Source: Spirochaetia bacterium
GTDB taxonomy: Bacteria > Spirochaetota > Spirochaetia > Treponematales > Breznakiellaceae
Reading direction: 5' to 3'
Length of the DNA: 37,277 nt
Assembly: GCA_025997675.1 (NCBI GenBank)
Contig: BNUX01000023.1
Span: 1-37,277 of the forward strand
Shown piece after piece: positions 1-6,301 of the stretch. Each line of letters starts with the position of its first letter. Positions within the stretch are counted from its first letter, which is position 1. Below the pieces are notes generated by a model, which was not told the origin of the DNA, made no database searches, and worked only from the letters and a program-made list of their open reading frames with translations. The position numbers and the translations under genes were made by a program.

Positions 1-46
1 GTAAAACCCTGATTTTAAATCTGTTCTACATTTTCAAACCATACAA

Positions 47-424
47 CTAATAGCAGTCATACAGATCACTGGATTTGACCCGTAACCGACACCACCTACA
101 TAATGAATTATTGCTCGCAATATCGACACGTACCCGCATAGGCGGGGCTAAAACCCCTTCCGCAAGGTAGGATGCCATAGTCCGGTGGATGCCCTCGATC
201 CGGTCCGGGCGCTTATCATCCAGGTACCGTTCGGGGAGTATTATATGGAAGGTTGAAGGGGATGTGCCGACCGTTTTCGCGACATCCTCCCAATAAGCCG
301 GGTCCTGGGTAAATTGGTCACAGGCAATCACCGCCCATTTTTGCAAATCCACATCCTTCCGGGGAAGGCTTATTTCAGGAATCGCCGTACCCAATGCCGC
401 AAGCCGTCCCTCCGAATCGTCCAT
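47..424 (-). pseudogene. Truncated DUF1015-family protein, N-terminal fragment
   Basis: The frame encodes about 125 residues that resemble the N-terminus of DUF1015 proteins, a conserved family of unknown function normally near 400 residues or more. Recognisable pieces are the opening IPEISLPRKDVDLQKWAVIACDQ-like segment, the DPAYWEDV stretch and STFHIILPERYL. Similarity stops after about residue 105 (VLAPPMRVRV); the tail is unrelated and ends at a stop at 47. I chose the internal ATG at 424 because family homology begins just after it; an upstream in-frame ATG at 472 is possible. The gene is therefore a 3'-truncated remnant, in the same decayed patch as two broken toxin genes. The remaining 46 bases of the window upstream show nothing recognisable. 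The family call rests on remembered family sequence and is moderately sure. Confidence 0.6.
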
Positions 425-503
425 GAAAGCCCCCATACCCGTACTGTACGCTGTTTTATTGGTTCTTTGCAAGCCGACAGCCGCCGCTTCGGCTCTGGTA
501 TTA

Positions 504-640
504 CCTGATAAAAGGATTTTTTACTTCCAGCACATCTTCAATAATCTGTCCGGTATCGCCATTTACAACTCTATCAGTGAGGAATCATCAATTTGAGCGT
601 ACAAAATTATATTCGAGTCAAAAAACTCATGTTCTGTCAT
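504..640 (-). pseudogene. vapC-like PIN toxin remnant with internal deletion
   Basis: An ATG at 640 opens a 25-residue frame beginning MTEHEFFDSNIILYAQ and stopping at 563. FFDSNIILYA is the first strand of a PIN domain with its catalytic Asp. In another frame of the same strand, right after that, comes VVNGDTGQIIEDVLEVKNPF, which resembles the C-terminal end of PIN toxins (GQxIE...NPF). So the two ends of a VapC-like toxin of about 130 residues are present, the middle of roughly 90 residues is deleted, and the frame is shifted. The ATG overlaps the end of the upstream antitoxin gene by 14 nt, the usual coupling in such modules. The toxin cannot be active. Confidence 0.6.
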
Positions 641-863
641 AAATCTCATCCCGTGTTAAGGGAGTAAAGCTATCCATTTTCCATGGATGTTTTAGCCATT
701 CGATGTTTTTTTGGGCAGGGGTTTTTTCCGGACGTACCCTTGTATCAAGTCCTGCCGAAACAGCAGGTTTTGCCTTCAAATATCTGATAAAATCAAATAC
801 TTCATCAAAATAATCAGTCGAAAGCGTCTCTATTTTACGTATCAGTTGTTTTTGAGCTACCAT
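627..863 (-). CDS. VapB/DUF2281-like antitoxin, orphaned
   Basis: This 78-residue protein (MVAQKQLIRKIETLSTDYFDEVFDFIRYLKAK...) looks like the short antitoxins paired with PIN toxins (DUF2281 type). These have an N-terminal helical segment ending in a YLK motif, then a charged, disordered tail that in intact modules binds and blocks the toxin. It overlaps by 14 nt the start of a toxin remnant, so the partner is dead and this is an orphan. A near-consensus promoter (TTGACA, 17 bp, TACTAT) lies immediately upstream. Its -10 ends 8 nt before the ATG, so the transcript would be nearly leaderless. The role as antitoxin is inferred from size, sequence type and position. Confidence 0.6.
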   Translation of the reverse strand: MVAQKQLIRKIETLSTDYFDEVFDFIRYLKAKPAVSAGLDTRVRPEKTPAQKNIEWLKHPWKMDSFTPLTRDEIYDRT

Positions 864-871
864 GATCGCCT

Positions 872-900
872 ATAGTATCATAGAGGTGCGGTTTTGTCAA
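872..900 (-). promoter_or_regulatory. Sigma-70-type promoter for the orphan antitoxin
   Basis: Reading the minus strand: TTGACA (895-900), a 17-bp spacer, then TACTAT (872-877). The start codon at 863 follows 8 nt after the -10 element, so the predicted start site falls at or just before the ATG. Confidence 0.65.
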
Positions 901-970
901 ATATTTTTCTTATGGGTACCTGACATGATAATGCTCCTTGCTTATCGCTTCGTAACACCGTGTTCCCTGC

Positions 971-1159
971 GGTGCTCGTTAGGCTCAACGCGGTGCTCGT
1001 TAGGCTCAACGCGGTGCTCGTTAGGCCCAACGCGGTGCTCGTTAAGCCCAACGCGGTGCTCGTTAAGCGCAACGCGGTACTCGTTAGGCGCAACGCGCTG
1101 CTCGTTGCGCCTAACGCGGCGCTCGTTGAGCTTAACGCGGTGCTCGTGAGGCTCCACGC
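971..1159. repeat. Nine tandem copies of a 21-bp repeat
   Basis: Nine direct copies of GGTGCTCGTTAGGCTCAACGC and variants run head to tail with exact 21-bp periodicity. The variable bases are mostly in the middle six (AGGCTC, AAGCCC, AAGCGC, GCGCCT, GAGCTT), while the flanking CGTT and AACG arms, an inverted pair, are kept in most units. Each unit could therefore form a small stem. Because 21 is a multiple of three, all frames stay open and give artefactual repetitive ORFs on both strands; I do not call them genes. The stretch from 864 to 1296 has no gene otherwise: it holds the antitoxin promoter, this array and a terminator. Confidence 0.9.
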
Positions 1160-1200
1160 GCCCCCGCGTTCCGGGTCAAATAGTGCTCCCTAAGAGCAGA

Positions 1201-1230
1201 CCGCTTCCGGGAAACCGGGGGCGGCTTTTT
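1201..1230 (+). terminator. Rho-independent terminator
   Basis: CCGCTTCCGG, a GAAA tetraloop, CCGGGGGCGG, then CTTTTT. The 10-bp stem is complete with two G-U pairs. It would end a plus-strand transcript crossing the 21-bp repeat array, which is interesting because no convincing gene precedes it on that strand. Confidence 0.75.
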
Positions 1231-1296
1231 ATTGGCGGGGTTGCTTTTTGGAGAGCATGCCTTGCTCAATTCCTCTCAAAGGCGTACAGTTAAATC

Positions 1297-1461
1297 ATGG
1301 ATGGAATAACCGAACGGCTTGACAAGATTATTGATCTTCTCGAATCCATTGCCAAACCGCCCTCGCCGACTTCGAGGATACTTGTGGGGGCAGCAACCGG
1401 TGTAGGTATTCTGGGTATTTTATCGGTCATTGATGTTATTAAAACATGGCTAGGGGGATAA
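1297..1461 (+). CDS. Small membrane protein, 54 residues, unknown
   Basis: ATG at 1297 opens a 54-residue frame: a charged amphipathic start (MDGITERLDKIIDLLESIAK), a short Pro-rich turn, then a hydrophobic Gly-rich segment (about residues 28-47) that could span a membrane, ending WLGG. The arrangement of an N-terminal helix plus one membrane segment is reminiscent of small holin-like or peptide-toxin proteins, but I do not recognise a family. Only a weak AAAGG-like site lies upstream. It is followed after 4 nt by a second tiny hydrophobic ORF, suggesting a two-gene unit. Coding status is uncertain. Confidence 0.4.
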   Translation: MDGITERLDKIIDLLESIAKPPSPTSRILVGAATGVGILGILSVIDVIKTWLGG

Positions 1462-1465
1462 GTGT

Positions 1466-1558
1466 ATGATGTGGCAGATTATTCTAACAATAGCTCTTTT
1501 GGTGTCAAGCGGCTTGCTTTTCTATGCAGCTCACAAGCTGAGAAATAGTAAGCGGTAG
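1466..1558 (+). CDS. Tiny hydrophobic peptide, 30 residues
   Basis: MMWQIILTIALLVSSGLLFY... is a single predicted membrane helix with a basic tail (HKLRNSKR), the layout of small one-pass peptides. It starts 4 nt after the preceding 54-residue ORF, with AGGGGGA upstream of the ATG as a plausible ribosome site. No family is recognised. The pair could be a small membrane-active system or residual mobile-element genes; neither is shown. Confidence 0.35.
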   Translation: MMWQIILTIALLVSSGLLFYAAHKLRNSKR

Positions 1559-1559
1559 T

Positions 1560-1664
1560 TTAAAGGTGATACCAGAGCCGGAGCTGATACAGGGTATGTA
1601 TAAATCCCTTGGCAGCACAGGTATCATATACATATTTAGTCCCAGAGACCTTAGTCCCATTCAT
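1560..1664 (-). pseudogene. Vestigial PIN-toxin start next to an antitoxin gene
   Basis: A 34-residue frame (MNGTKVSGTKYVYDTCAAK...) opens 14 nt inside the end of the antitoxin gene, exactly the overlap seen in the 627/640 pair. KYVYDT resembles the first beta strand of a PIN domain (hydrophobic stretch then DTN), with Cys in place of the usual Asn. Similarity then ends and the frame stops at 1560. If this was a VapC-type toxin, more than 100 residues are gone. The match is short, so the call is tentative. Confidence 0.4.
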
Positions 1665-1956
1665 CGCGCAACTTCCTTTGGTATTCCATCCCATCGCCGA
1701 AGGCTCCTTTGAGAGCTCCGAAATGCCGGGAAAAAGGCTTGCGGTTGGGGTCGGCAAGCTTTGCCGCGGCCTCCTTTTTGGCTTCCTCAATGGTGGCGGG
1801 GGTATTTGCCCTAAGATAAGCCCCCAAATCCGCAAATGGGTCGTCGTCCGGGGCAGGGGTAAAGGTGAGTATACCTCTTCCGGCTGGGATTTCCGGCGGA
1901 ATTTCCAGGGTAAGCCGGTGGTTAGCCGGAATTTCAACCATTTTTCTCATAACCAT
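1651..1956 (-). CDS. Antitoxin-like protein of a degraded toxin-antitoxin pair
   Basis: This is a 101-residue acidic protein whose first 35 residues (VEIPANHRLTLEIPPEIPAG...LTFTP) match in pattern the antitoxin at 23650-23901 (IDIPAHPEGEKLRLTIDVPREVPAG..LTFTQ). The shared beta-rich N-terminus is probably the DNA-binding/dimer part, and the variable tail the toxin-binding part. The gene is divergent from rpoN, its ATG lying only 129 nt from the rpoN start. It overlaps a vestigial toxin start. A CATACT-like -10 sits 6 nt before the ATG. Function is inferred from the paralogue that does sit beside an intact PIN toxin. Confidence 0.6.
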   Translation of the reverse strand: MVMRKMVEIPANHRLTLEIPPEIPAGRGILTFTPAPDDDPFADLGAYLRANTPATIEEAKKEAAAKLADPNRKPFSRHFGALKGAFGDGMEYQRKLRDEWD

Positions 1957-2034
1957 AGGGAAAGTATGGCATGAAAAAGACCTTTATACCAGTGGGGAAA
2001 ACCATACCAATAGACGCCGCGTACCCGTGGTGCC

Positions 2035-2065
2035 TTGACAAAGAGCCCTCCCGGAACAATAGTTA
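2035..2065 (+). promoter_or_regulatory. Probable rpoN promoter
   Basis: TTGACA at 2035-2040 is followed, after 19 bp, by TAGTTA (2060-2065). The spacer is long, so the -10 is uncertain. Transcription from here would start at about 2072 and exclude the in-frame ATG at 1971, which supports the GTG start at 2085. Confidence 0.4.
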
Positions 2066-2084
2066 TAGAGGGGGAGGGGAATTC

Positions 2085-3479
2085 GTGCAACTTCAGCGTC
2101 CATCCTTAGTTCAGGAACAGCGCCTCAGGCTGAGTGCTCGGCAAATTCAGTCCATTAAGCTGATGGGCCTTCCTGTTGTCGATTTGCGGGAAAAAATAGA
2201 GGAAGAGATAGAACGGAACCCCGCCCTGGAAGTTCTGGAGGACCATACCGTCCTCTCCCTGGATGACGCCTATACCGGGTCACAGAAGGAGAAGGATGAC
2301 TACGAGTATTTTGATACCGGCTCGGACTATGTTCGGAAGGGGGGGGACAAGGAAACGGCGGAACGGCATAAGTTCCTTGAGGGCGCCCTGTCCCGACCTG
2401 AAACCCTCCAGGAACACCTCCTCTGGCAGCTGAAACTGGAGCCCGTGGATGATAGGATCCGCCGGCTGGGGGAACTCCTCATCCAGAACCTGAACGAAGA
2501 CGGTTTCCACAAGGAACCGGTGGCCCTGCTTCTCAAAAATGAAAGCCCCGCCCATATTGCGGCGACCCTCTCCCTGATCCGCTCCCTGGACCCGGTGGGC
2601 TGTTGTACCACCGATTACCGGGAATCCCTGCGGGTCCAGGCGGCGCTTCTTCCCGGGGCGCCCCCGCTTCTCACCGACCTGTTGGATTACCTTGAAGGCC
2701 TGGAGCGGGGCAAAATTGCGGAGGTTGCCCGGAAAGTGGGCCGCAGCGAAGATGAGGTTCGCGCTTGTTTTTCCCGTATCAGGGAGCTTTCCCCCTTCCC
2801 GGGCCGACGCTTTGCGCCGGCCTCGGCTGCGGATTCCATCCGGTATGTGGTTCCCGATGTGCAGGTGATCAAAAAGGAGGGGGAGTTTGTCATCATCCTC
2901 AACGATGAGGAGATTCCGGTTCTGGGGATCAACCCGTTTTTCATGCAGATTGCCGGGTATCCCGGCACCCAATACGGGCGAAGGCGGGATGATAAGCCCG
3001 TCCGGGACTTTGCCAAGGAGAACATCAAGGAAGCCCGGTGGTTTATCCAGTCGATCAACGAGCGGAACCACACCCTGCTCCGGGTCACCCGGGCAATCGT
3101 GGCATTTCAGCGGCCGTTTTTTGTGGATGGCCCCAAGCACATCGCCCCCCTGACCCTGCGGGACATAGCCCGGGAGTTGGGCCTCAACGAATCCACCATT
3201 TCCCGGGCCGCCCGGGGCAAATACATGGGAACCGAGTGGGGCATCTTTGAAATCCGCCATTTCTTTACCAATTCCATCAGCGGCGCCGGTTCCGGGGGTT
3301 CCCACTATTCAAAAGAGGGGGTTAAGGCCATAATAAGGGAGCTTATCACCGCAGAGGAACGGCATTTTTCTGATAAGGAGATAACCGAACTCCTTGCCGG
3401 GAGGGGAATCCCCCTGGCCAGGCGTACCGTGACAAAATATCGCAATGAACTGGACCTGGGATCGTCGTATACCCGGTAG
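2085..3479 (+). CDS. rpoN: RNA polymerase sigma-54 factor
   Basis: RpoN directs RNA polymerase to -24/-12 promoters that need an AAA+ activator. Visible features: region I at the N-terminus (QLQRPSLVQEQRLRLSARQ, IQSIKLM, then EEIERNPALE), the core-binding middle, the helix-turn-helix LTLRDIARELGLNESTISRA followed by GIFEIRHFF, and the C-terminal RpoN box ARRTVTKYR that reads the -24 element. Length is 464 residues, normal for the family. I chose GTG 2085 over the in-frame ATG at 1971: homology starts there, a GGGGGAGGGG ribosome site precedes it, and a candidate promoter lies inside the longer frame. hpf follows after 24 nt, the common rpoN-hpf pairing. No enhancer-binding activator is in the window. 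Confidence 0.95.
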   Translation: MQLQRPSLVQEQRLRLSARQIQSIKLMGLPVVDLREKIEEEIERNPALEVLEDHTVLSLDDAYTGSQKEKDDYEYFDTGSDYVRKGGDKETAERHKFLEGALSRPETLQEHLLWQLKLEPVDDRIRRLGELLIQNLNEDGFHKEPVALLLKNESPAHIAATLSLIRSLDPVGCCTTDYRESLRVQAALLPGAPPLLTDLLDYLEGLERGKIAEVARKVGRSEDEVRACFSRIRELSPFPGRRFAPASAADSIRYVVPDVQVIKKEGEFVIILNDEEIPVLGINPFFMQIAGYPGTQYGRRRDDKPVRDFAKENIKEARWFIQSINERNHTLLRVTRAIVAFQRPFFVDGPKHIAPLTLRDIARELGLNESTISRAARGKYMGTEWGIFEIRHFFTNSISGAGSGGSHYSKEGVKAIIRELITAEERHFSDKEITELLAGRGIPLARRTVTKYRNELDLGSSYTR

Positions 3480-3503
3480 AAAAGAGTATATAGAGGAGAA
3501 AAT

Positions 3504-3842
3504 ATGAACACAGAAGTTAAAGCAGTCCATTTTACCCTGCGGGATGACGGGCGGGAGTATCTGGACCGGAAAATCGCCCGGATTCCCAATGCGGAAAATA
3601 TGATTGTCGATCTGCTTATCACCCTGACCAAGGAAGCCAAGGACTTTTCCGCCGAAGCCAAGGTCAACTTCCGCTGGGGGGTCTCGGTCCACCTCAAGGA
3701 GACGGATTTTGAGCTTAACCCGGCGATTGACAAGCTCATGGGCAAACTGGACGCCAAGATTATCAAGGAAAAGGAAAAGGCGAAGGACGTAAACGAAAAG
3801 GAACGGTCGGCGGAAAAGCGGGATACCACGTTTACCGGATAA
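3504..3842 (+). CDS. hpf: Short ribosome hibernation factor (HPF/RaiA family)
   Basis: The protein has 112 residues with the HPF/YfiA fold pattern: a VKAVHFTLRDDGREYLDRKIARI start, the ITLTKEAKDFSAEAKVNFRWG middle and a Lys/Glu-rich tail. The family binds the 30S decoding centre and shuts ribosomes down in stationary phase. The length is that of short forms, lacking the C-terminal dimerisation domain of long HPF. It is 24 nt downstream of rpoN with a good GAGGAG ribosome site, so it is co-transcribed, as in many bacteria. Canonical family residues diverge, which is common in spirochaetes, so the family is sure but the exact subtype less so. Confidence 0.85.
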   Translation: MNTEVKAVHFTLRDDGREYLDRKIARIPNAENMIVDLLITLTKEAKDFSAEAKVNFRWGVSVHLKETDFELNPAIDKLMGKLDAKIIKEKEKAKDVNEKERSAEKRDTTFTG

Positions 3843-3926
3843 AAAAACCCGTTTTTAGCAAAAAAAACTAAAGTTTCAGGCGGAATATGCCGAAACCTGT
3901 ATTGGGGAAAGTCAAGGAGGATGAAG

Positions 3927-4094
3927 ATGGCCCAACTGCGTCATATTGGCCTCTATTCTGAGTATCGGCATACGAAAAAAAACCTTTACGGAAACCTTGA
4001 CGTTTACCTCCGCGCTTGCTATATTGTAATTTGTGATCATTTAAGGGGAAGGGTATTTGATCGAAATGTGGAACCGGGTTCTAAGTTCCCATAG
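3927..4094 (+). CDS. Possible 55-residue ORF overlapping a promoter
   Basis: A perfect AAGGAGG at 3914-3920 lies 6 nt before ATG 3927, which opens a 55-residue frame (MAQLRHIGLYSEYRHTKKN...) ending at 4094. The peptide is basic and not recognisable, and the frame runs straight through the strong promoter at 3997-4025. It could be a leader peptide or chance; the ribosome site is the only positive evidence. Confidence 0.25.
   Translation: MAQLRHIGLYSEYRHTKKNLYGNLDVYLRACYIVICDHLRGRVFDRNVEPGSKFP
3997..4025 (+). promoter_or_regulatory. Strong sigma-70-type promoter of the envelope operon
   Basis: TTGACG (3997-4002), a 17-bp spacer and TATATT (4020-4025). Transcription should begin near 4032, giving a leader of about 95 nt before the first operon gene at 4127. 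Confidence 0.8.
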
Positions 4095-4116
4095 GGGAAC
4101 TGCAAATATCGATCAA
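4057..4116 (+). promoter_or_regulatory. Foldable 5' leader with a three-stem design
   Basis: An outer stem, TTGATCGA (4057-4064) with TCGATCAA (4109-4116), encloses two hairpins: GAAC-CGG-GTTC (4071-4081) and AGTTCCC-ATAG-GGGAACT (4084-4101). The closing arm runs directly into the AAGGAG ribosome site before ATG 4127, so opening or closing the outer stem could affect translation. No known riboswitch class is recognised. Confidence 0.5.
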
Positions 4117-4126
4117 GGAGTATCTG

Positions 4127-5131
4127 ATGAAGAAAAATTCTTTCCTATGGCTGCTTCCCCTTGCAGCCGCGTTGTTTTTAGTCGTCTCTTCAGACCTTTT
4201 CGCACTGTCGGATAAGGACGAGAAACAGTTAACCAAGCTGGAGCAAACCCTGGCGAAAAAGGGTAAGCTGTCAACAAGGGACCAGACTAAGTATGACCAG
4301 TTGAAGGCAGCGAAGGCTGCGGAAGACCTGCAACAGGTACCGCCGCTTGCGCCGCCTTCACAGGATCTCGGCGGGGCCGCCATAGCGCAAAGCCCGACGA
4401 CGGCTATTGCGCCGCAACTGGAAACGGTGACGGTCGGCCTTGACGGTAAGCCCGACGTCGGCTTCACCGGGACCGACGCTACCGGGCTGATTGTTCAAAA
4501 AGAGCCGGAACCTCTTAAGGATGGTCCCAAAAAATTAGATCCGGACAAGGAGTATCCGGCGTGGGTATCAGATCCATATTCCCTGGAAACGTTGATTAGA
4601 GACGCCATTAAGGAAAATACAGAGGGCGATGAAAATGCCAAGAAAGTTGCCGGTAACGAATTCAGCCTTAAGGATGTATATGTCGGCATCGGAAGCGCGA
4701 CAAACGCTGCGGATAGCCAGGCGATTCAAATGGCCGAAGCCCGTGCCCGTCAGGATCTCGCATTCCAGCAGCAAGCCCTGGTCAAAGCCGAGATAACCGA
4801 TTACTCGAAAAATATGACGAGCACGAAGGGTGGTTTATCGAATGCTGCGGAAGACTACATTGTAGCGCAGCAGTCGATCGACATGGAATTAACCCCCGTA
4901 AAGGTGCAGATACGAGAAAAGATCAAAGGCGCCTGGTGGGTTGTTGTTACTGCGACGAAGGTACCGGAACGCCGGGCAACGGTGGAAGAAGGCCCGTATG
5001 TTCCAAGTGCTATGGAAGCGGTCAGGCTGATGGATCAACGTCTGGAGAGAAACAAGATTAGGTCTACTACGGTAAGCCCCGCAACAACCGAAGTGGGAAG
5101 TGAGGCGATAAGCGGAATGCTCAACGACTAA
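4127..5131 (+). CDS. Exported protein with LPP20-like C-terminal domain, paralogue 1
   Basis: This 334-residue protein has a signal peptide (MKKNSFLWLLPLAAALFLVVSSDLFA). A Lys-rich helical stretch (about 28-70) and a Pro/Ala-rich linker follow, then a C-terminal domain (about 185-280) containing VYVGIGSA, QAIQMAEARARQDLAFQ and WWVVVTATKV. The GIGSA...A.ARA.. pattern resembles LPP20-type lipoprotein domains, whose role is not established. The same domain recurs in the next gene at 5199, so the pair arose by duplication with different N-terminal halves. It is the first gene of a seven-kilobase operon encoding only exported proteins, with an AAGGAG ribosome site. The likely location is the periplasm; there is no lipobox. 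The LPP20 assignment is tentative. Confidence 0.7.
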   Translation: MKKNSFLWLLPLAAALFLVVSSDLFALSDKDEKQLTKLEQTLAKKGKLSTRDQTKYDQLKAAKAAEDLQQVPPLAPPSQDLGGAAIAQSPTTAIAPQLETVTVGLDGKPDVGFTGTDATGLIVQKEPEPLKDGPKKLDPDKEYPAWVSDPYSLETLIRDAIKENTEGDENAKKVAGNEFSLKDVYVGIGSATNAADSQAIQMAEARARQDLAFQQQALVKAEITDYSKNMTSTKGGLSNAAEDYIVAQQSIDMELTPVKVQIREKIKGAWWVVVTATKVPERRATVEEGPYVPSAMEAVRLMDQRLERNKIRSTTVSPATTEVGSEAISGMLND

Positions 5132-5151
5132 GCGGGCATAAGCGGAGGGTT

Positions 5152-5171
5152 CCCCGGACTTTTGTCCGGGG
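5152..5171 (+). other. Intergenic hairpin in the operon
   Basis: CCCCGGAC-TTTT-GTCCGGGG, a perfect 8-bp stem without a following T-run, lies between the first two operon genes. It is more likely an mRNA stability or processing element than a terminator. Confidence 0.6.
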
Positions 5172-5198
5172 CCAAAACGGTATTTATGGAGATTCATG

Positions 5199-6239
5199 AT
5201 GAAAAAGATTTTAATAGCGGCGGCGTTAGGGATGCTGCTTAGTGCGGTTTCTGTGACCGCCCAGGATTTTGAAGACTGGGATGCGGGGACCGATGAGTCG
5301 GCAGGTTTAACGGAGCTTGAGGTAGCTCAGCAGAGGGCTCAAGATGCGGAGATGGCGCTTGAGGAAGCTCAGCGGCAGATTAGAGACGCGAAGACGAAGC
5401 AGAATAACGCTCAACAGCAGGCTGATGCCGCACGGGTACAGATTGAAAAGGAGCGGGCTGCAAAGGAACGGGCCCAGGATGAGCTGAGTGCCGAACGGGC
5501 AGAGATTGAAAAGAAAGAAGCTGACTTGAAAGCCGAACAGGACAGGATTGCGGCTGACCAGGAGAAGATTGAGCAGGACAAGGACACGGTGGAGCAGGAG
5601 AGGATTGCCCAGGCGCAGGCTGAAAAGGACTTGGCGGATGCTCAGAAGAAATGGAAAGAGGAGATGCAGGCTGCCCTGGATGAGGATGATCCGATTACTA
5701 AAATGCCCAAGTGGGTAACTAATCAGGACACGCTTCGGAAGGTACTTGCCACGGGGGGTGAGGAAAAGGAAACGATATTTGTCGGCATAGGAAGCGCGAA
5801 AAGTACAAGGGATTATCAGGCAATCCAAATGGCCGAAGCCCGTGCCCGCCAGGATATTGCTTTCCAGAGGGATGCCCTGATTAAGGCTGAGATCATGGAT
5901 TACGCAAAAACCTACGATGCTACTAAAGGCAAGTCTCAGGATACATTGGAAGCCTTCGAAGACAGCATCGTAGGACTGCAGTCTGTCGAAACCTCATTAC
6001 GGTCCGCAAAGGTGGTGAAGCGGCAAAGAGTGTCCGACGGTACCTGGTGGGTTGTTGTCACCCTGGATACAGAATCCCCTGAGCCTCCTCCGCCAATTGA
6101 GGATCCGTATTTGTATAAGCCGGAAATGAAGAAAGCGGCTATAGAGATGGAACAACACCTGCAGGATCAGCGTGTGGGGAGAAACACCTTGAAGCCCACC
6201 GTAAGCCCGGCGGTAAGCAGTGAGCCGGTAAGTGAATAA
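5199..6239 (+). CDS. Exported coiled-coil protein with LPP20-like domain, paralogue 2
   Basis: This is a 346-residue exported protein. Signal peptide MKKILIAAALGMLLSAVSVTA is followed by a long charged coiled coil (about 35-155, rich in A/E/K/Q heptads such as AQQRAQDAEMALEEAQ) and then the C-terminal domain shared with the preceding gene (IFVGIGSAK, QAIQMAEARARQDIAFQ, WWVVVTLD). The coiled coil may hold the domain away from a membrane or dimerise it. I start at ATG 5199 rather than 5196 because GGAG at 5188-5191 is better spaced from it and the N-terminus then matches the MKKILIA start of the gene at 6302. Function is unknown; periplasmic location is inferred. Confidence 0.7.
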   Translation: MKKILIAAALGMLLSAVSVTAQDFEDWDAGTDESAGLTELEVAQQRAQDAEMALEEAQRQIRDAKTKQNNAQQQADAARVQIEKERAAKERAQDELSAERAEIEKKEADLKAEQDRIAADQEKIEQDKDTVEQERIAQAQAEKDLADAQKKWKEEMQAALDEDDPITKMPKWVTNQDTLRKVLATGGEEKETIFVGIGSAKSTRDYQAIQMAEARARQDIAFQRDALIKAEIMDYAKTYDATKGKSQDTLEAFEDSIVGLQSVETSLRSAKVVKRQRVSDGTWWVVVTLDTESPEPPPPIEDPYLYKPEMKKAAIEMEQHLQDQRVGRNTLKPTVSPAVSSEPVSE

Positions 6240-6255
6240 GTGGGATGGTTTACCT

Positions 6256-6280
6256 GAACTATCCCGTACGGGGATGGTTC
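6256..6280 (+). other. Intergenic hairpin with a mutually exclusive alternative fold
   Basis: GAACTATCCC (6256-6265) pairs with GGGATGGTTC (6271-6280). A second GGGATGGTT copy at 6242-6250 could pair with the same strand instead, giving an upstream fold. No T-run follows. A switch or processing role is only a possibility. Confidence 0.45.
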
Positions 6281-6301
6281 GGGTTTAATTGGAGGTTAGG
6301 G

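Noticed and set aside
862..1193. Four repetitive open frames across the 21-bp array on both strands
   Set aside because: A 21-bp period keeps every frame open; the peptides are simple repeats without ribosome sites or a normal amino-acid mix.
2280..3305. Long antisense frame of 341 residues within rpoN
   Set aside because: It is a shadow of the GC-rich rpoN coding strand; Gly/Pro-rich, no family, and rpoN is certain.
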